From the NCBI GenBank assembly GCA_963748545.1, contig CAVVJO010000014.1, forward strand, positions 233,932 to 297,931: a stretch of 64,000 bases of DNA, written 5' to 3'. Made by a program: the position numbers and the translations under genes. Each line of letters opens with the position of its first letter. Position 1 is the first letter of the stretch. This document shows, piece by piece, positions 17,948-27,246 of the stretch. Below the pieces are notes generated by a model that made no database searches, was not told the origin of the DNA, and saw only the letters and a list, made by a program, of their open reading frames with translations. This stretch comes from Roseiarcus sp963748545. GTDB lineage: Bacteria > Pseudomonadota > Alphaproteobacteria > Rhizobiales > Beijerinckiaceae.

Positions 17948-18760
17948 ATGGCCGATACGACGACGGAGCTCGAGGCGCTGCTGATGCAGCGTTCGTTGAC
18001 CGACCCTAACCTTCAGGCGGCGGCCGAGGGCGCGGCGGACACCCGGATCCTGCCCGACGCGACGGTGCTGAAGATCGGCGGGCAGAGCGTGATCGACCGC
18101 GGCCGCGCCGCGGTCTTTCCGCTGGTCGAGGAGATCGTGGCCGCGCGCAAGGCGCACAAGATGCTGATCGGGACCGGCGCCGGCACCCGCGCCCGGCATC
18201 TCTATTCGATCGCGGCGCGGCTCGGCCTGCCGGCCGGCGTGCTGTCGCAGCTCGGCGCTTCGGTGGCCGACCAGAACGCCGCGATGCTCGGGCAACTCCT
18301 CGCCAAGCACGGCATCTCCGCCGTCAGCAGCGCAGGCCTCTCGTCGGTGCCGCTGTTTCTCGCCGATGTGCATGCGGTCGTCTTCAGCGGCATGCCGCCC
18401 TACGGCCTCTGGACGCGGGTCGCTCCCGAGGGCGTCATCCCGCCTTACCGCACCGACGCTGGATGCTTCCTCGTCGCCGAACAATTCGGCTGCAAGGCGA
18501 TGATCTTCGTGAAGGACGAGAACGGCCTCTACGACGCCAATCCGAAGACCGCCAAGAAAGCCAAGTTCATCCCCAAAATCTCGGTCGACGAGATGAGGGC
18601 GCGGGGGCTGCACGACTCGATCCTCGAGTTCCCGATGCTCGACCTGTTGAAGGCGGCGCGCCATGTCCACGAGGTGCAGATCGTCAACGGCCTCGTCCCC
18701 GGCAATCTGACCCGCGCGCTCGCCGGCGAGCACGTCGGCACCATCATCACCGCGCGCTGA
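17948..18760 (+). CDS. mosB: Molybdenum storage protein, beta subunit
   Basis: A 270-residue member of the amino-acid-kinase (UMP-kinase-like) fold and, from memory of the Azotobacter vinelandii MoSto, a close match to its beta chain in length and in blocks: ELEALLMQRSLTDPNLQAAA, KIGGQSVIDRGRAAVFPLV, GTGAGTRARHLYSIAARLGL, SGMPPYGLW, VIPPYRTDAGCFL and GEHVGTIITAR. With the alpha chain it builds a hetero-hexameric cage that uses ATP to pack molybdate as polyoxomolybdate clusters, feeding nitrogenase cofactor synthesis in known hosts. It begins 66 bases after modC with a GAGGGAGAG ribosome site, so storage is likely expressed with uptake. Confidence 0.92.
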   Translation: MADTTTELEALLMQRSLTDPNLQAAAEGAADTRILPDATVLKIGGQSVIDRGRAAVFPLVEEIVAARKAHKMLIGTGAGTRARHLYSIAARLGLPAGVLSQLGASVADQNAAMLGQLLAKHGISAVSSAGLSSVPLFLADVHAVVFSGMPPYGLWTRVAPEGVIPPYRTDAGCFLVAEQFGCKAMIFVKDENGLYDANPKTAKKAKFIPKISVDEMRARGLHDSILEFPMLDLLKAARHVHEVQIVNGLVPGNLTRALAGEHVGTIITAR

Positions 18761-18772
18761 GGAGCCGGCCCC

Positions 18773-19621
18773 ATGTCCCCCAAAGAGAAGTCTGACAAAG
18801 CCAACACCATCAAGCATGTCGCTTCGCCGCTCGCCCGCCAGACCCTGCTCGACAGCGACCTGACCCGCCCGGTCGCGGGGGGCCGTCCGATCCGGCTGCT
18901 GCCCTGGCTGCAGGTCGTCAAGATCGGCGGCCGCTCGATCATGGATCGCGGGCCCGAGGCGATCCTTCCGCTGGTGGATGAAATTCGCAAGGTGTTGCCG
19001 GAGCACCGGTTGCTGTTCCTGACGGGCGCCGGCATCCGCGCCCGCCACCTCTACAGCGTCGGCCTCGATCTCGGGCTGCCGGTCGGGTCGCTGGCGCCGC
19101 TGGCGGCGAGCGAAGCGGGCCAGAACGGCCATATCCTCGCCTCGCTCCTCGCGCCGGACGGCGTGGCCTATGTCGAGCACGACACCATCGCCACCCGGCT
19201 CTCGATCCACCTCTCCGCCGCCCGCGCGGTCGTGGGCAGCGCCTTTCCGCCCTACCACCACCACGAGTTCCCGACCTCGCGCATCCCTCCGCACCGGGCC
19301 GACGCCGGCGCCTTCCTGGTCGCCGACGCGCTGGGCGCCGCGGGCTTGACGATCGTCGAGGACGTGGACGGGCTCTACGACGGCGATCCGAACGGCCCCG
19401 AGGGCAAGAAGGCGAAGCTCATCCGCGAGACGACCAGCGCCGACCTCGCGTCCTTCAAGGGAACGCTGCCGTTCGATCGCGCCCTGGTCGAGATCATGGC
19501 GACCGCGCGCCACATCGAGAGGGTGCAGCTCATCAACGGCCTCGTCGCGGGCCGGCTGACTTCCGCTCTTCGCGGCGAGCACGTCGGGACGATCATTCGC
19601 ACCGGAGCGCGGGCGGCCTAA
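18773..19621 (+). CDS. mosA: Molybdenum storage protein, alpha subunit
   Basis: A 282-residue partner of the preceding gene, 12 bases downstream. It matches the Azotobacter alpha chain pattern: IKHVASPLARQTLLDSDLTR, PWLQVVKIGGRSIMDRG, LTGAGIRARHLYSVGLDLGL, SAFPPYHHHEFPTSRIPPHR (the His-rich loop near a polymolybdate site), EDVDGLYDGDPNGPEGKKAK and a close GEHVGTIIRTG. The beta-then-alpha order and contiguity with modABC make a complete molybdate uptake-and-storage unit. The presence of MoSto usually goes with molybdenum nitrogenase; no nif gene is in the window. Confidence 0.93.
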   Translation: MSPKEKSDKANTIKHVASPLARQTLLDSDLTRPVAGGRPIRLLPWLQVVKIGGRSIMDRGPEAILPLVDEIRKVLPEHRLLFLTGAGIRARHLYSVGLDLGLPVGSLAPLAASEAGQNGHILASLLAPDGVAYVEHDTIATRLSIHLSAARAVVGSAFPPYHHHEFPTSRIPPHRADAGAFLVADALGAAGLTIVEDVDGLYDGDPNGPEGKKAKLIRETTSADLASFKGTLPFDRALVEIMATARHIERVQLINGLVAGRLTSALRGEHVGTIIRTGARAA

Positions 19622-19775
19622 CGGAGGGCAGGGGACGGCGAGACGCCGCCGCGGCGCGAGCCCGAGGGCCGGGTTGCGGCGCGGCTCAACGACGGCCACG
19701 GCGCGCCCGCCCTGAGCCGGCGCTCGCGGAGATTGGGCGCGGCCCAGCTCGCCTCGCAGCGCGCGCCCTCTCTGG

Positions 19776-21249
19776 CTACTCCGCGCCGCCGTTTATCATG
19801 TCGTCGTCCGGCAACGCAGGAGGCAGGCTCATCCGGCCCTTCATCGCCTTGAACTCTGTCTGCAGCAGCAGCGGCGGGATCATCTCCTTGGCGAGGTCGT
19901 TCACGCGCCGCTGCAGCGTCGCGACCTTGTCAGGGTTGGCGGCGGCGACGTTGTCGCTTTCGGACGGGTCCGTGGCGATGTTGTAGAGCTCGACCGCCTG
20001 CGGCAGCGGCGTGCGCCAGACGAGCTTCCAGTCGCCCTGCCTGAGGCCCGCGCGGAAGGGTTGGAGGTCGTAGACGATCTCGGTCCGAGGGCTCGGCTTG
20101 CCCTCGCTGATCGTCCCCCACACATCGAGCCCGTCGATCGGCTTGCCTCCGGCGGTCTGCCCGCCGGCCAGGCCGAGGAGCGTCGGGAAAAGATCGACCT
20201 CGTGGATCATCTCGCTGACCACAGTCCCCGGCTTGATGTGGCCCGGCCAGTTGGCGACCGCGACGACGCGCGTGCCGCCCTCGTATACCGTGCCCTTGCC
20301 CTCGCGGTAGGGTCCATTGTCCGGCGGCAGGCTCTTCAGCGTCGAGGTGTCGACCTCGCCCGAGAACATCGGGTTGCGGGTGCCGCCGTTGTCGCTCTGG
20401 AAGAGGATCAGCGTGTTGTCGCGGATACCCTTGTGGTCGAGCGCTTCGACCACCCGGCCGATCTGCTCGTCCATGGCGCTGATCTGCGCCGCATAGGTGC
20501 GGCGCGCCGTGTCCGAGATCGACTTGTACCGATCGAGGTCGGCCTCGGGGGCCTGATAGGGCGCGTGCGGGGCGTTGAAGGCGAGGTCGAGGAAGAGGGG
20601 GACCTTCGGATCATGCCCCTCGATCAGCTTGACGGCCGCTTCGCCGAGGAGGGTCGTCGAATATCCCGGCTCGTGAACGGGCCCGCCGTCGCGGAACCAG
20701 TCGAGCACGCCATGCTGCTCGTGGCTGAAATAGTCGATCTCGCCGAGCAGCGGGCCGTAATGGTGGTCGAAGCCGCGCGCGAGCGGCCAGTATTTCCGGT
20801 CGGCGTGGCCGAGGTGCCATTTGCCGATCAGGTCGGTGTCGTAGCCCGCCGCCTTCAAGTCCTGCGGGCAGGAGCCGTTCGTCGGTCGCCAGGCCGTATT
20901 CGTGGGCGGAAGGTATGGCGATCTGCAATCCGTAGCGGAACGGATAGCGCCCCGTCATCAGCGCGGCGCGGGTCGGCGAGCACATCGGTTGGGCATAGAA
21001 CTGCTCGAGCCGCGCGCCGCCGGCCGCCAGCGCGTCGATGTTCGGCGTCCTGATGTCCGAGCCGTGGAAGCCGACGTCCTTCCAGCCCTGGTCATCGGAA
21101 ATGATGAGGACGATGTTGGGCTTCACACGAACGCCCGGCGCCGCGTCTGCAGCCTGCTGAGCGACCGCGGGCGACGCGAAGGCGAGCGCTCCCGTGATTA
21201 GGACGACAGGCCGCATCGCCGACGCCATCGAAGACCTTCTCTGATTCAT
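19776..21249 (-). CDS. Sulfatase (arylsulfatase type), one frame break at a C run
   Basis: Type I sulfatase of about 490 residues once the break is corrected. A signal peptide (PVVLITGALAFASPAVAQ) precedes the metal-binding start NIVLIISDDQGWKDVG and the formylglycine motif MCSPTRAALMTGRYP, whose Cys is oxidised to the catalytic aldehyde; YDTDLIGKWHLGH follows. On the coding strand the CCC run at 20865-20867 has one C too many: removing it turns DERLLPAG into the family sequence DERLLPQDLKAAGYDTD. The gene is last in a minus-strand operon with three aromatic-degradation enzymes (54-base gap), which suggests an aryl sulfate ester as substrate. The formylglycine-generating enzyme is not in the window. 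Confidence 0.86.
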
Positions 21250-21303
21250 GAACTGCCTTCCATCGTTTGGGCCCGGAGGGACCCTTCATAATTGGGGGCC
21301 AGG

Positions 21304-23042
21304 CTAGACGAAAGCCGGCGCGAGGACGGGCTGCCTGGCGACCGCTTCAGGAGCGTCGCCGACATAGGCGTTCAGAACCTGCGCGACCGCCTCCGCAGCC
21401 TTGCTCGCGGGCGTCAGCGCACAGACGAACTTGTCCGGGCGGACGACGGCCACATGGCCGGGCCGCCCTCCGGCCGCGCGGAACCACGCGACCGCTTCAC
21501 CGCCAAGATCCTCCACTTCCACAAGGGCGCCCCTCGGAGCGCTGCGGCTGACGGCGCCGCCTTGCGGGCGTCCGCCGAAGGGATAGATCGCAATGAACCG
21601 GACGCCGAGCGCCAAGAGTTGCGCGAGACTGTTGGCGTTGAGACTCGCGCGCGGGTCGCAGGCATAGCCGACGAGCGCGAAATCCTCGCCGAGGACGTCG
21701 TCGAGCAGCGCCCGACGTCCGTCGTCGGCGCGCACCTGCGGCTGCGGAATGGGCGCCCTTCGGCGCTGTTCCGTCGCTTTCGCCTGAGCCCGAAATAAGC
21801 GCCGTTCGGATAGGTCGGCGGCGGCTTGAAGCGCGCCTCGCGAAAGTAGTCGCCCACTTTCGGCGTCGCCAGAAGAGTCCGGACGACGAGGTTGCGCACT
21901 CCGGCCAGGACCGGATTGGCGAGCGAGACGAAATCCTTCATCTTGACGGAGATGTCGATCATCTCCTTGGCGTGCGGCTTGCGCTCGCTCTCATAAGTGT
22001 CGATCAGCTTCGGGTCCGCGCCCTTGCGCAGCACGGCTTCGAACTTCCAGGCGAGGTTGTGGGCGTCCCGCACGCCCGAACTCATCCCCTGACCCATGAA
22101 CTGCGGCGTCATGTGGGCCGCATCGCCTGCAAGCAGCACCCGCCCGTCTCGCCAACGCTCGGCGACCAGCGCGTTGAAGGTGTAGACGAGCTGTCGCAGC
22201 ACCTCGACCTTGTCCACGTCGACATAAGGAGCGAGGAGCCGGCGAACCGTCGCCGCGTCCTCCATGTCCTCCTTGGTCTGCCCAGGCATCAGCAGGAATT
22301 CGAACCGGTGATGGCCGCCCGGCTGCGGGCAGGAGACGGTGGGCTGCTTCGGGTCGCAGTGGAAGTTGAAATACGGCATATGGCGAAAGCAGTCCTCGCC
22401 CTCTTTCGCCTTGACGTCGACGACGAGCCACGGCTCGGGGAAGCTCTTGCCGGCCATCTTGATCCCGAGGCGGGCGCGCACGCCGCTGCGTCCGCCGTCG
22501 CAGGCCACCAGCCATTGCGCTCGCGTGCGAGCGATCTGCGCGGGCGGCGTCGCGTTCGGATTGGCCTGACCGTACCGCGTTCCCGAACTCGCCGCGTGCT
22601 CGATCGTGACGCCCGTGGCGTCCTGCGAGAAGCCGACCACCTCGCGGCCACGCAACGCCGTTACGTTCGGATGGCGTTCCAGCAGCCTCTCCATCTTGGC
22701 CTCGAGATAAGGCTGGTAGAAGAAGTTGCTGACCGCCCAACCATAGGGCTTGTCCGTGCGCCGGAGCTGGCTGAGCACGGACCCGTCCTTGAGGACCCAT
22801 TGGACCGTCGTGTCGACGAGCATGTCGGCTTCGAGCTCCGACGCAACTCCTGCCGCCTGAAAGACCCGCATGCACTCGTCGTCGGTGTAGACGGCGCGCG
22901 CGGCGCCGTAGAATTCCGGCTCGCGCTCGAGCGCCAGCACCCGCAAGCCGCGGAGCCCGAGCAGATGCGCGAGCGTCAAACCCGTCGGGCCGAGCCCGAC
23001 GATCGCCACATCGTACTCGCCCGCAAAAGTCGCTGCGTTCAT
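21304..23042 (-). CDS. FAD-dependent aromatic hydroxylase (MhpA/phenol 2-monooxygenase-like), one frame break
   Basis: Class A flavoprotein monooxygenase of about 580 residues. The start ATG at 23042 follows GGAGG. The FAD site GLGPTGLTLAHLLGLRG is at residue 16, the second dinucleotide motif in VACDGGRSGVRARLG (DG fingerprint) and the ribityl-binding GDAAHMTPQFMGQGMSSGVRD near residue 300. The C-terminal thioredoxin-like domain continues in another frame from about 21752: inserting one C in the CCC run restores EGRPIPQPQVRADDGRRALL and the run to LAPAFV. It should hydroxylate a phenolic or aryl-acid substrate to a catechol for the extradiol dioxygenase encoded just upstream in the same operon (46-base gap). 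Confidence 0.86.
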
Positions 23043-23088
23043 AGTCGTTCCTCCTTTTCCCATGTTGGTTTTGCGCGCGCCGTCGCGG

Positions 23089-24083
23089 TCAGAACGGCGC
23101 GTATTCCTGGCGGAACAGCGAGGTCACGGCGCTCCGCATCTGACCGAGCTTGTCGCCGAACCTCTGGTCTTGCGGCTTGTGCCCCCACAGGCTGACGCCC
23201 TGGTAGGTCGCCTGCGGCGCCTGCTCGATGTCCTCGTCGCCTTTGGAGCACCAGCCGAGCTCGAAATAGAAGCCGGACGGGCTCATGGCGTAGAAAGACA
23301 CGTCCCGGTCATTAGGGTGCTGGCCGACCGCCATCATGATCCGGATCCCCAGCGCCCGGCAGCGGCGGTACGCCTCGCCGACATCATCCAGCGTCGCCGC
23401 CTGCATCTCCATGTGCTGGATCTTGGTCGCGAAAGGATCCATCGCCAGTCCGCGGGTCGCAGCGACCGCGATCGAGTGATGGCGCGGATTGACCCGCAGG
23501 AAGGTGAACTTGAGATTGACGCCGCCGATCCGGTCCTCGATGAAATCCGAAATGCGGGCGTCGAAGATCTCGCGCCAAAAGGCGATCATCGCGGCCGGCT
23601 TGCGGGTCGTGACGGCGACGTGGCCCATCCCGCGCGCGCCGGTCACGAATCCGCTGACCAGGGTTTGCGGCCGGTCCGCGGCGAGCTTGGGGTCGAGGAA
23701 GAGCTCAAACCCGGTGCGCTTCGGCCCGACGAAGCGCCAGATCCGCTCGACCCCGCGCAAGGCCGCCTCGTCCCCGCCGGTCTCTTCGACCTTGACGCCG
23801 CGCGCGGCGAGCCGGCCGAGAATTGTGTCGAGTTCATTCGGCCCCGCGACCTGCCAACCGAGCGCGAGGTCTTCGTCGGCGCTCTTGCGGACGACGAACC
23901 GCCTGGCGTGAGCGTCGGTCCGGAAGGCGAGCGTGTCGGGCTCGCTGTCGGCGAGCGCCATGCCAATTCCTTCGGCGCCGAACCGCCGCCATTCGGTCAG
24001 GCGGGGGAGTCGACGAGGGCGTATCCGAGCTGGACCGCGCCGTAGACAGAGGAGGTCATTGGCCGTACGTCGATGGCGTTCAT
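23089..24083 (-). CDS. Type I extradiol ring-cleavage dioxygenase (BphC/HsaC-like), one frame break at a C run
   Basis: Two-domain vicinal-oxygen-chelate protein of about 330 residues. The start ATG at 24083 has AAGGA upstream, giving MNAIDVRPMTSSVYGAVQLG; the frame then hits a stop at the C5 run (plus-strand G run 24003-24007). One more C restores YALVDSPRLTEWRRFG and joins the long body frame. Iron ligands of the family are present: His in ARGMGHVAVT, His in KIQHMEMQA and Glu in GFYFELGW. The enzyme opens a catechol next to the hydroxyls to give a ring-fission product. Its neighbours, a hydroxylase and a C-C hydrolase, complete a meta-cleavage route. Confidence 0.86.
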
Positions 24084-24112
24084 GGCGGAGTCCTTGTGAG
24101 CCGGGGACGGGG

Positions 24113-24982
24113 TCAGGCGATCGTCGATGGCGACAGGTGGGCGATTGTCGCGGCGTTGAATTCGGCGGCGCGCTCCCACTGCACCCAGTGACCGGTGCGG
24201 CTGAACAGATAGAGATCGCAGTTCGGCATCCTCTCCTGCAGCGCGTGCGCGCCGCTGGCGGGGTTGACGCGATCCTCGACGCCCCAGAGAACCAGCGTCG
24301 GGGCCTCCAGCGCGCCCAGTCGCGGATCGAGCGTAAGATCGAGGACGCGGGGGTCCGGCAAGTTCGTCGGCCGGACCAGCGGCGGATTGGCGACGACCTC
24401 GGGATCGAGGCTGGCGGCGTAGCGGGCGTCGATCACGGAATCGGGAAGCGCCGCCCCGTCGAACACCAGATCCTGGCGCAGGAACTGCGCGCATTTCTCG
24501 CGTGTGGGACCTTCACCCGAGTAGTAGTCGAGCAACCGCAGCAGCCCGGCCGTCGGCGCCCTGCGGCTCGTGTCGATCCCGCCCGGTCCGAGCAGCACGA
24601 GGCGATCGACCCTTTCCGGCGCCTCGATCGCTAAGCGCAACGCGGCCGCCCCGCCGAGCGAATTGCCGAGCAGATGCGCCGTGCCGAGGTCCAGTGCGTC
24701 GAGCAGGCCCAGCATCGAGCGGGCGAGGTCGCCGAACGGGTCGCTCCGGTCGAGGCCCTTGGTGGATCGGCCGTAGCCCGGCATGTCCGGAACGATCAGG
24801 CGGAACGAGCGCGAGAGCGCGGAGACGTTCCGGGCGAAGTTGGGCATTCCGCTCGCGCCGGGCCCCCCGCCGTGCAGCATGAGAAGCGGCGGCCCCTCGC
24901 CCAGCTCGACGACAAAAATATCGCGCCCGCCCACCCGGATCGTTCGGCCGCCGGGCGGCTCGACGGACTTCACCGATTCCAT
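24113..24982 (-). CDS. Alpha/beta hydrolase, meta-cleavage product hydrolase (MhpC/BphD-like)
   Basis: A 289-residue enzyme starting at ATG 24982 after AGGGAGGA. The oxyanion segment LLMLHGGGPGASG (about residue 37), the nucleophile elbow LLGNSLGGAAAL (Ser about 108), the acid in LWGVEDRVNP and the base His in FSRTGHWVQWE form the catalytic set of C-C bond hydrolases that split 2-hydroxy-6-oxo-dienoate ring-fission products. It is the first gene of the minus-strand operon hydrolase, dioxygenase, hydroxylase, sulfatase. The promoter lies in the short region with two palindromes shared with the divergent TetR gene. Confidence 0.88.
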   Translation of the reverse strand: MESVKSVEPPGGRTIRVGGRDIFVVELGEGPPLLMLHGGGPGASGMPNFARNVSALSRSFRLIVPDMPGYGRSTKGLDRSDPFGDLARSMLGLLDALDLGTAHLLGNSLGGAAALRLAIEAPERVDRLVLLGPGGIDTSRRAPTAGLLRLLDYYSGEGPTREKCAQFLRQDLVFDGAALPDSVIDARYAASLDPEVVANPPLVRPTNLPDPRVLDLTLDPRLGALEAPTLVLWGVEDRVNPASGAHALQERMPNCDLYLFSRTGHWVQWERAAEFNAATIAHLSPSTIA

Positions 24983-25029
24983 AGCGTTCCTCCCTGGGTC
25001 GGAGCCCGTGATCACTCCGACGCATTAGA

Positions 25030-25063
25030 AATGACATATCTGTCATTATGACGCAAGTGTCAT
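25030..25063 (-). promoter_or_regulatory. Two adjacent palindromic operators between the meta-cleavage operon and its TetR gene
   Basis: AATGACATATCTGTCATT (25030-25047) is a perfect 7-base inverted repeat with a 4-base spacer. ATGACGCAAGTGTCAT (25048-25063) repeats the ATGAC/GTCAT arms with a 6-base spacer. The block is AT-rich compared with its surroundings, sits 47 bases before the hydrolase ATG and just ahead of the TetR gene, and is the expected binding place for that repressor controlling both directions. Confidence 0.65.
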
Positions 25064-25088
25064 TTTAAAAAGAAATGCGTTCGTGATA

Positions 25089-25841
25089 ATGGCCGGATCC
25101 GGAGGAGCGAGCGTGCTGGAATCATCCTTTCCCGACCATCGGACGCGGGTGGCCGCCGAGCGGCGGGCGCGGATGCGTCGCAAGCTGGTGGAAAGCGCGC
25201 TGCTCGTCTTCGCGGACAAGGGCGTCGACGCCTCGGTGATCGAGGACGTGATCGCGGCGGCGGACGTGTCGCGCGGCACGTTCTACAATTACTTTCGCAC
25301 CAACGCCGAGTTGCTGACGGCGGCAATTCAGGAACTGGGAAACGAACTGGTCGAGCAGATCGAAGAGCAAGTGAAGCCAATTCCCTCGCCGGGCGCGCGG
25401 GTCTTCACCGGCCTGCGGCTCTACATGGGCGCGGCGCGGCAGTATCCGCTGTTCGCCCGCTTCGTCGCCCGCATCGGCCCGCTCGCGATCGGGCCCGAAA
25501 ACCTGGTGCGCGCGTACATTCCCGTGCACATCGCGGAGGCGGTCGATTGCCGCGAATTCGTCGAGCAGCCAGCGAGAACCGCGCTCGATACGATCGTCGG
25601 CGTCGGCGTGATGGTGGTGGCGCGCATCGCCGATCGTGACGCCGACGACGCTTATGTGAAGGCGATGCTGCTCGCGCTTGCGCGCGCGCTCGGGTTCGAC
25701 CCCGCGCGCGCCGAGGCGGTTCTGTCGAAGCCTCTGGCGCCGCTGCGCCTGGCTGCGGACTCGCTACTCGTTCAGAGCGACGCGCGCGCAAAGAAACGCG
25801 AGCGACCGAAGCGCCAGCGGGCCGAGCAGGGGCGTTCGTGA
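25089..25841 (+). CDS. TetR-family transcriptional regulator
   Basis: About 250 residues. The N-terminal helix-turn-helix is typical: RRKLVESALLVFADKGVDAS, then VIEDVIAAADVSRGTFYNYF (recognition helix with GTFYNYF). The C-terminal ligand domain is not assignable to a named subfamily, and the tail is very basic. ATG 25089 is used; GTG 25113, with GGAGGA before it, is an equally good start. Divergent placement from the aromatic operon across two palindromes argues that it represses that operon and itself, released by a pathway compound. Its stop lies directly next to the convergent tyrS stop. Confidence 0.85.
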   Translation: MAGSGGASVLESSFPDHRTRVAAERRARMRRKLVESALLVFADKGVDASVIEDVIAAADVSRGTFYNYFRTNAELLTAAIQELGNELVEQIEEQVKPIPSPGARVFTGLRLYMGAARQYPLFARFVARIGPLAIGPENLVRAYIPVHIAEAVDCREFVEQPARTALDTIVGVGVMVVARIADRDADDAYVKAMLLALARALGFDPARAEAVLSKPLAPLRLAADSLLVQSDARAKKRERPKRQRAEQGRS

Positions 25842-25844
25842 GGG

Positions 25845-27107
25845 CTACACCGCTCTGAGCAGCACGTGCCTCTTGCGCCCGAGCGACAGCTTGACCACGC
25901 CGCCCGTCTGCAACGCGTCGCGCGTAATGAGCGCCTTCTCATCGCCGAGCGCCTCGTCATTGATCTTCAATCCGCCGCCGCGGATCTGCCGGCGCGCTTC
26001 GCCGGTCGAGGCGACGAGGCCCGCGCGGACGAAAGCGGAGAGCGCGCCTAACCCGGCGTCGAACTCGGCGCCGGGCACGTCGACCGTCGGCAGGCTCTCG
26101 GCGAGCGCGCCCTCTTCGAAAGTCTTTCGCGCGGTCTCCGACGCTTCATCCGCGGCGGCGCTCCCATGCAACAGCGTGGTCGCCGCATTGGCGAGCGCCT
26201 TCTTGGCCTCGTTGATCTCGGCGCCCGAGAGCGCTTCGAGCCGGTGGATCTCGTCGAGCGGCAGGAGGGTGAAGAGTTTGAGGAACCGTCCGACGTCGGC
26301 GTCGTCGGTATTGCGCCAGAACTGCCAGTAGTCGTACGGGCTCAGCATCGAGGCGTCGAGCCACACCGCGCCCGCTGCGGTCTTGCCCATCTTCGCGACC
26401 GACGCCATGGTGATCAGCGGCGAGGTCAGCGCGTAGAACTGCGGCAGCCCCATGCGCCGACCGAGGTCGAGGCCGGTGACGATGTTGCCCCACTGGTCCG
26501 ACCCGCCCATCTGCAAGGTCACGCCGTGGCGCTTGTAAAGCTCAGTGAAGTCGTAGGCCTGCAGGCACATGTAGTTGAATTCGAGGAAGGTGAGCTCGTG
26601 CTCGCGGTCGAGCCTGAGCCTCACGGAATCCATCGCCAGCATGCGGTTGACCGAGAAGTGGCGGCCGACGTCGCGCAAAAACTCGATGTAGTTGAGTTTC
26701 GCCAGCCACTCCGCGTTGTCCGGCATGATCGCGTCGGTCTTGCCGTCGCCGAAGCGGATGAAAGGGGCGAAAGCCTGTTTGATGCCCGCCTTGTTGGCCT
26801 CGATCTGCTCGACGGTGAGGAGCTTGCGGCTCTCGTCCTTGCCCGAGGGGTCGCCGACCCTGGTGGTTCCGCCGCCCATCAGCGCCACCGGCTTGCCGCC
26901 GGTCTGCTGCAGCCAGTGCAGCATCATGATCTGGACCAGCGAGCCGACATGAAGCGACGCCGCGGTGCAGTCGAAGCCGATATAGGCTGCGAGGTCGCCC
27001 GAGCGCGCCTTGTCGTCGAGGCCCGCGAGGTCCGAGCACTGATGGACATAGCCGCGCTCCTGCATCACGCGCAGAAAGTCGGATTTGGGCTGAGACGCGT
27101 CGGTCAC
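25845..27107 (-). CDS. tyrS: Tyrosyl-tRNA synthetase
   Basis: A 420-residue class I synthetase of the usual bacterial length. The HIGH-type motif appears as DCTAASLHVGSLVQ (about residue 48), the tyrosine pocket as MGGSDQWGNIVTG, and the KMSKS-type loop as KMGKTAAGAVWL. A C-terminal S4 RNA-binding domain follows (LVASTGEARRQIRGGGLKIN). It charges tRNA-Tyr in the cytoplasm. It is monocistronic and convergent with the TetR gene; the divergent neighbour is a gene of unknown function. Confidence 0.96.
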   Translation of the reverse strand: MTDASQPKSDFLRVMQERGYVHQCSDLAGLDDKARSGDLAAYIGFDCTAASLHVGSLVQIMMLHWLQQTGGKPVALMGGGTTRVGDPSGKDESRKLLTVEQIEANKAGIKQAFAPFIRFGDGKTDAIMPDNAEWLAKLNYIEFLRDVGRHFSVNRMLAMDSVRLRLDREHELTFLEFNYMCLQAYDFTELYKRHGVTLQMGGSDQWGNIVTGLDLGRRMGLPQFYALTSPLITMASVAKMGKTAAGAVWLDASMLSPYDYWQFWRNTDDADVGRFLKLFTLLPLDEIHRLEALSGAEINEAKKALANAATTLLHGSAAADEASETARKTFEEGALAESLPTVDVPGAEFDAGLGALSAFVRAGLVASTGEARRQIRGGGLKINDEALGDEKALITRDALQTGGVVKLSLGRKRHVLLRAV

Positions 27108-27246
27108 GCTGGGTCCTTCGGGCTTGAAGCTGCGCGGATCGTTTAGGCACAGAGACGCGGTCGCGCAACCGACGGCCCTGGCGTTTGACCAATGCCTTCA
27201 CCGAGAGCATTGGTAATTCCTGGGGCGGCGGAAAGGAGGCGGTCTC

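Noticed and set aside
17444..19699. 751-codon open frame on the minus strand opposite modC, mosB and mosA
   Set aside because: Its protein is Arg/Asp/Gly-rich low-complexity sequence mirroring the codon bias of well-identified plus-strand genes.
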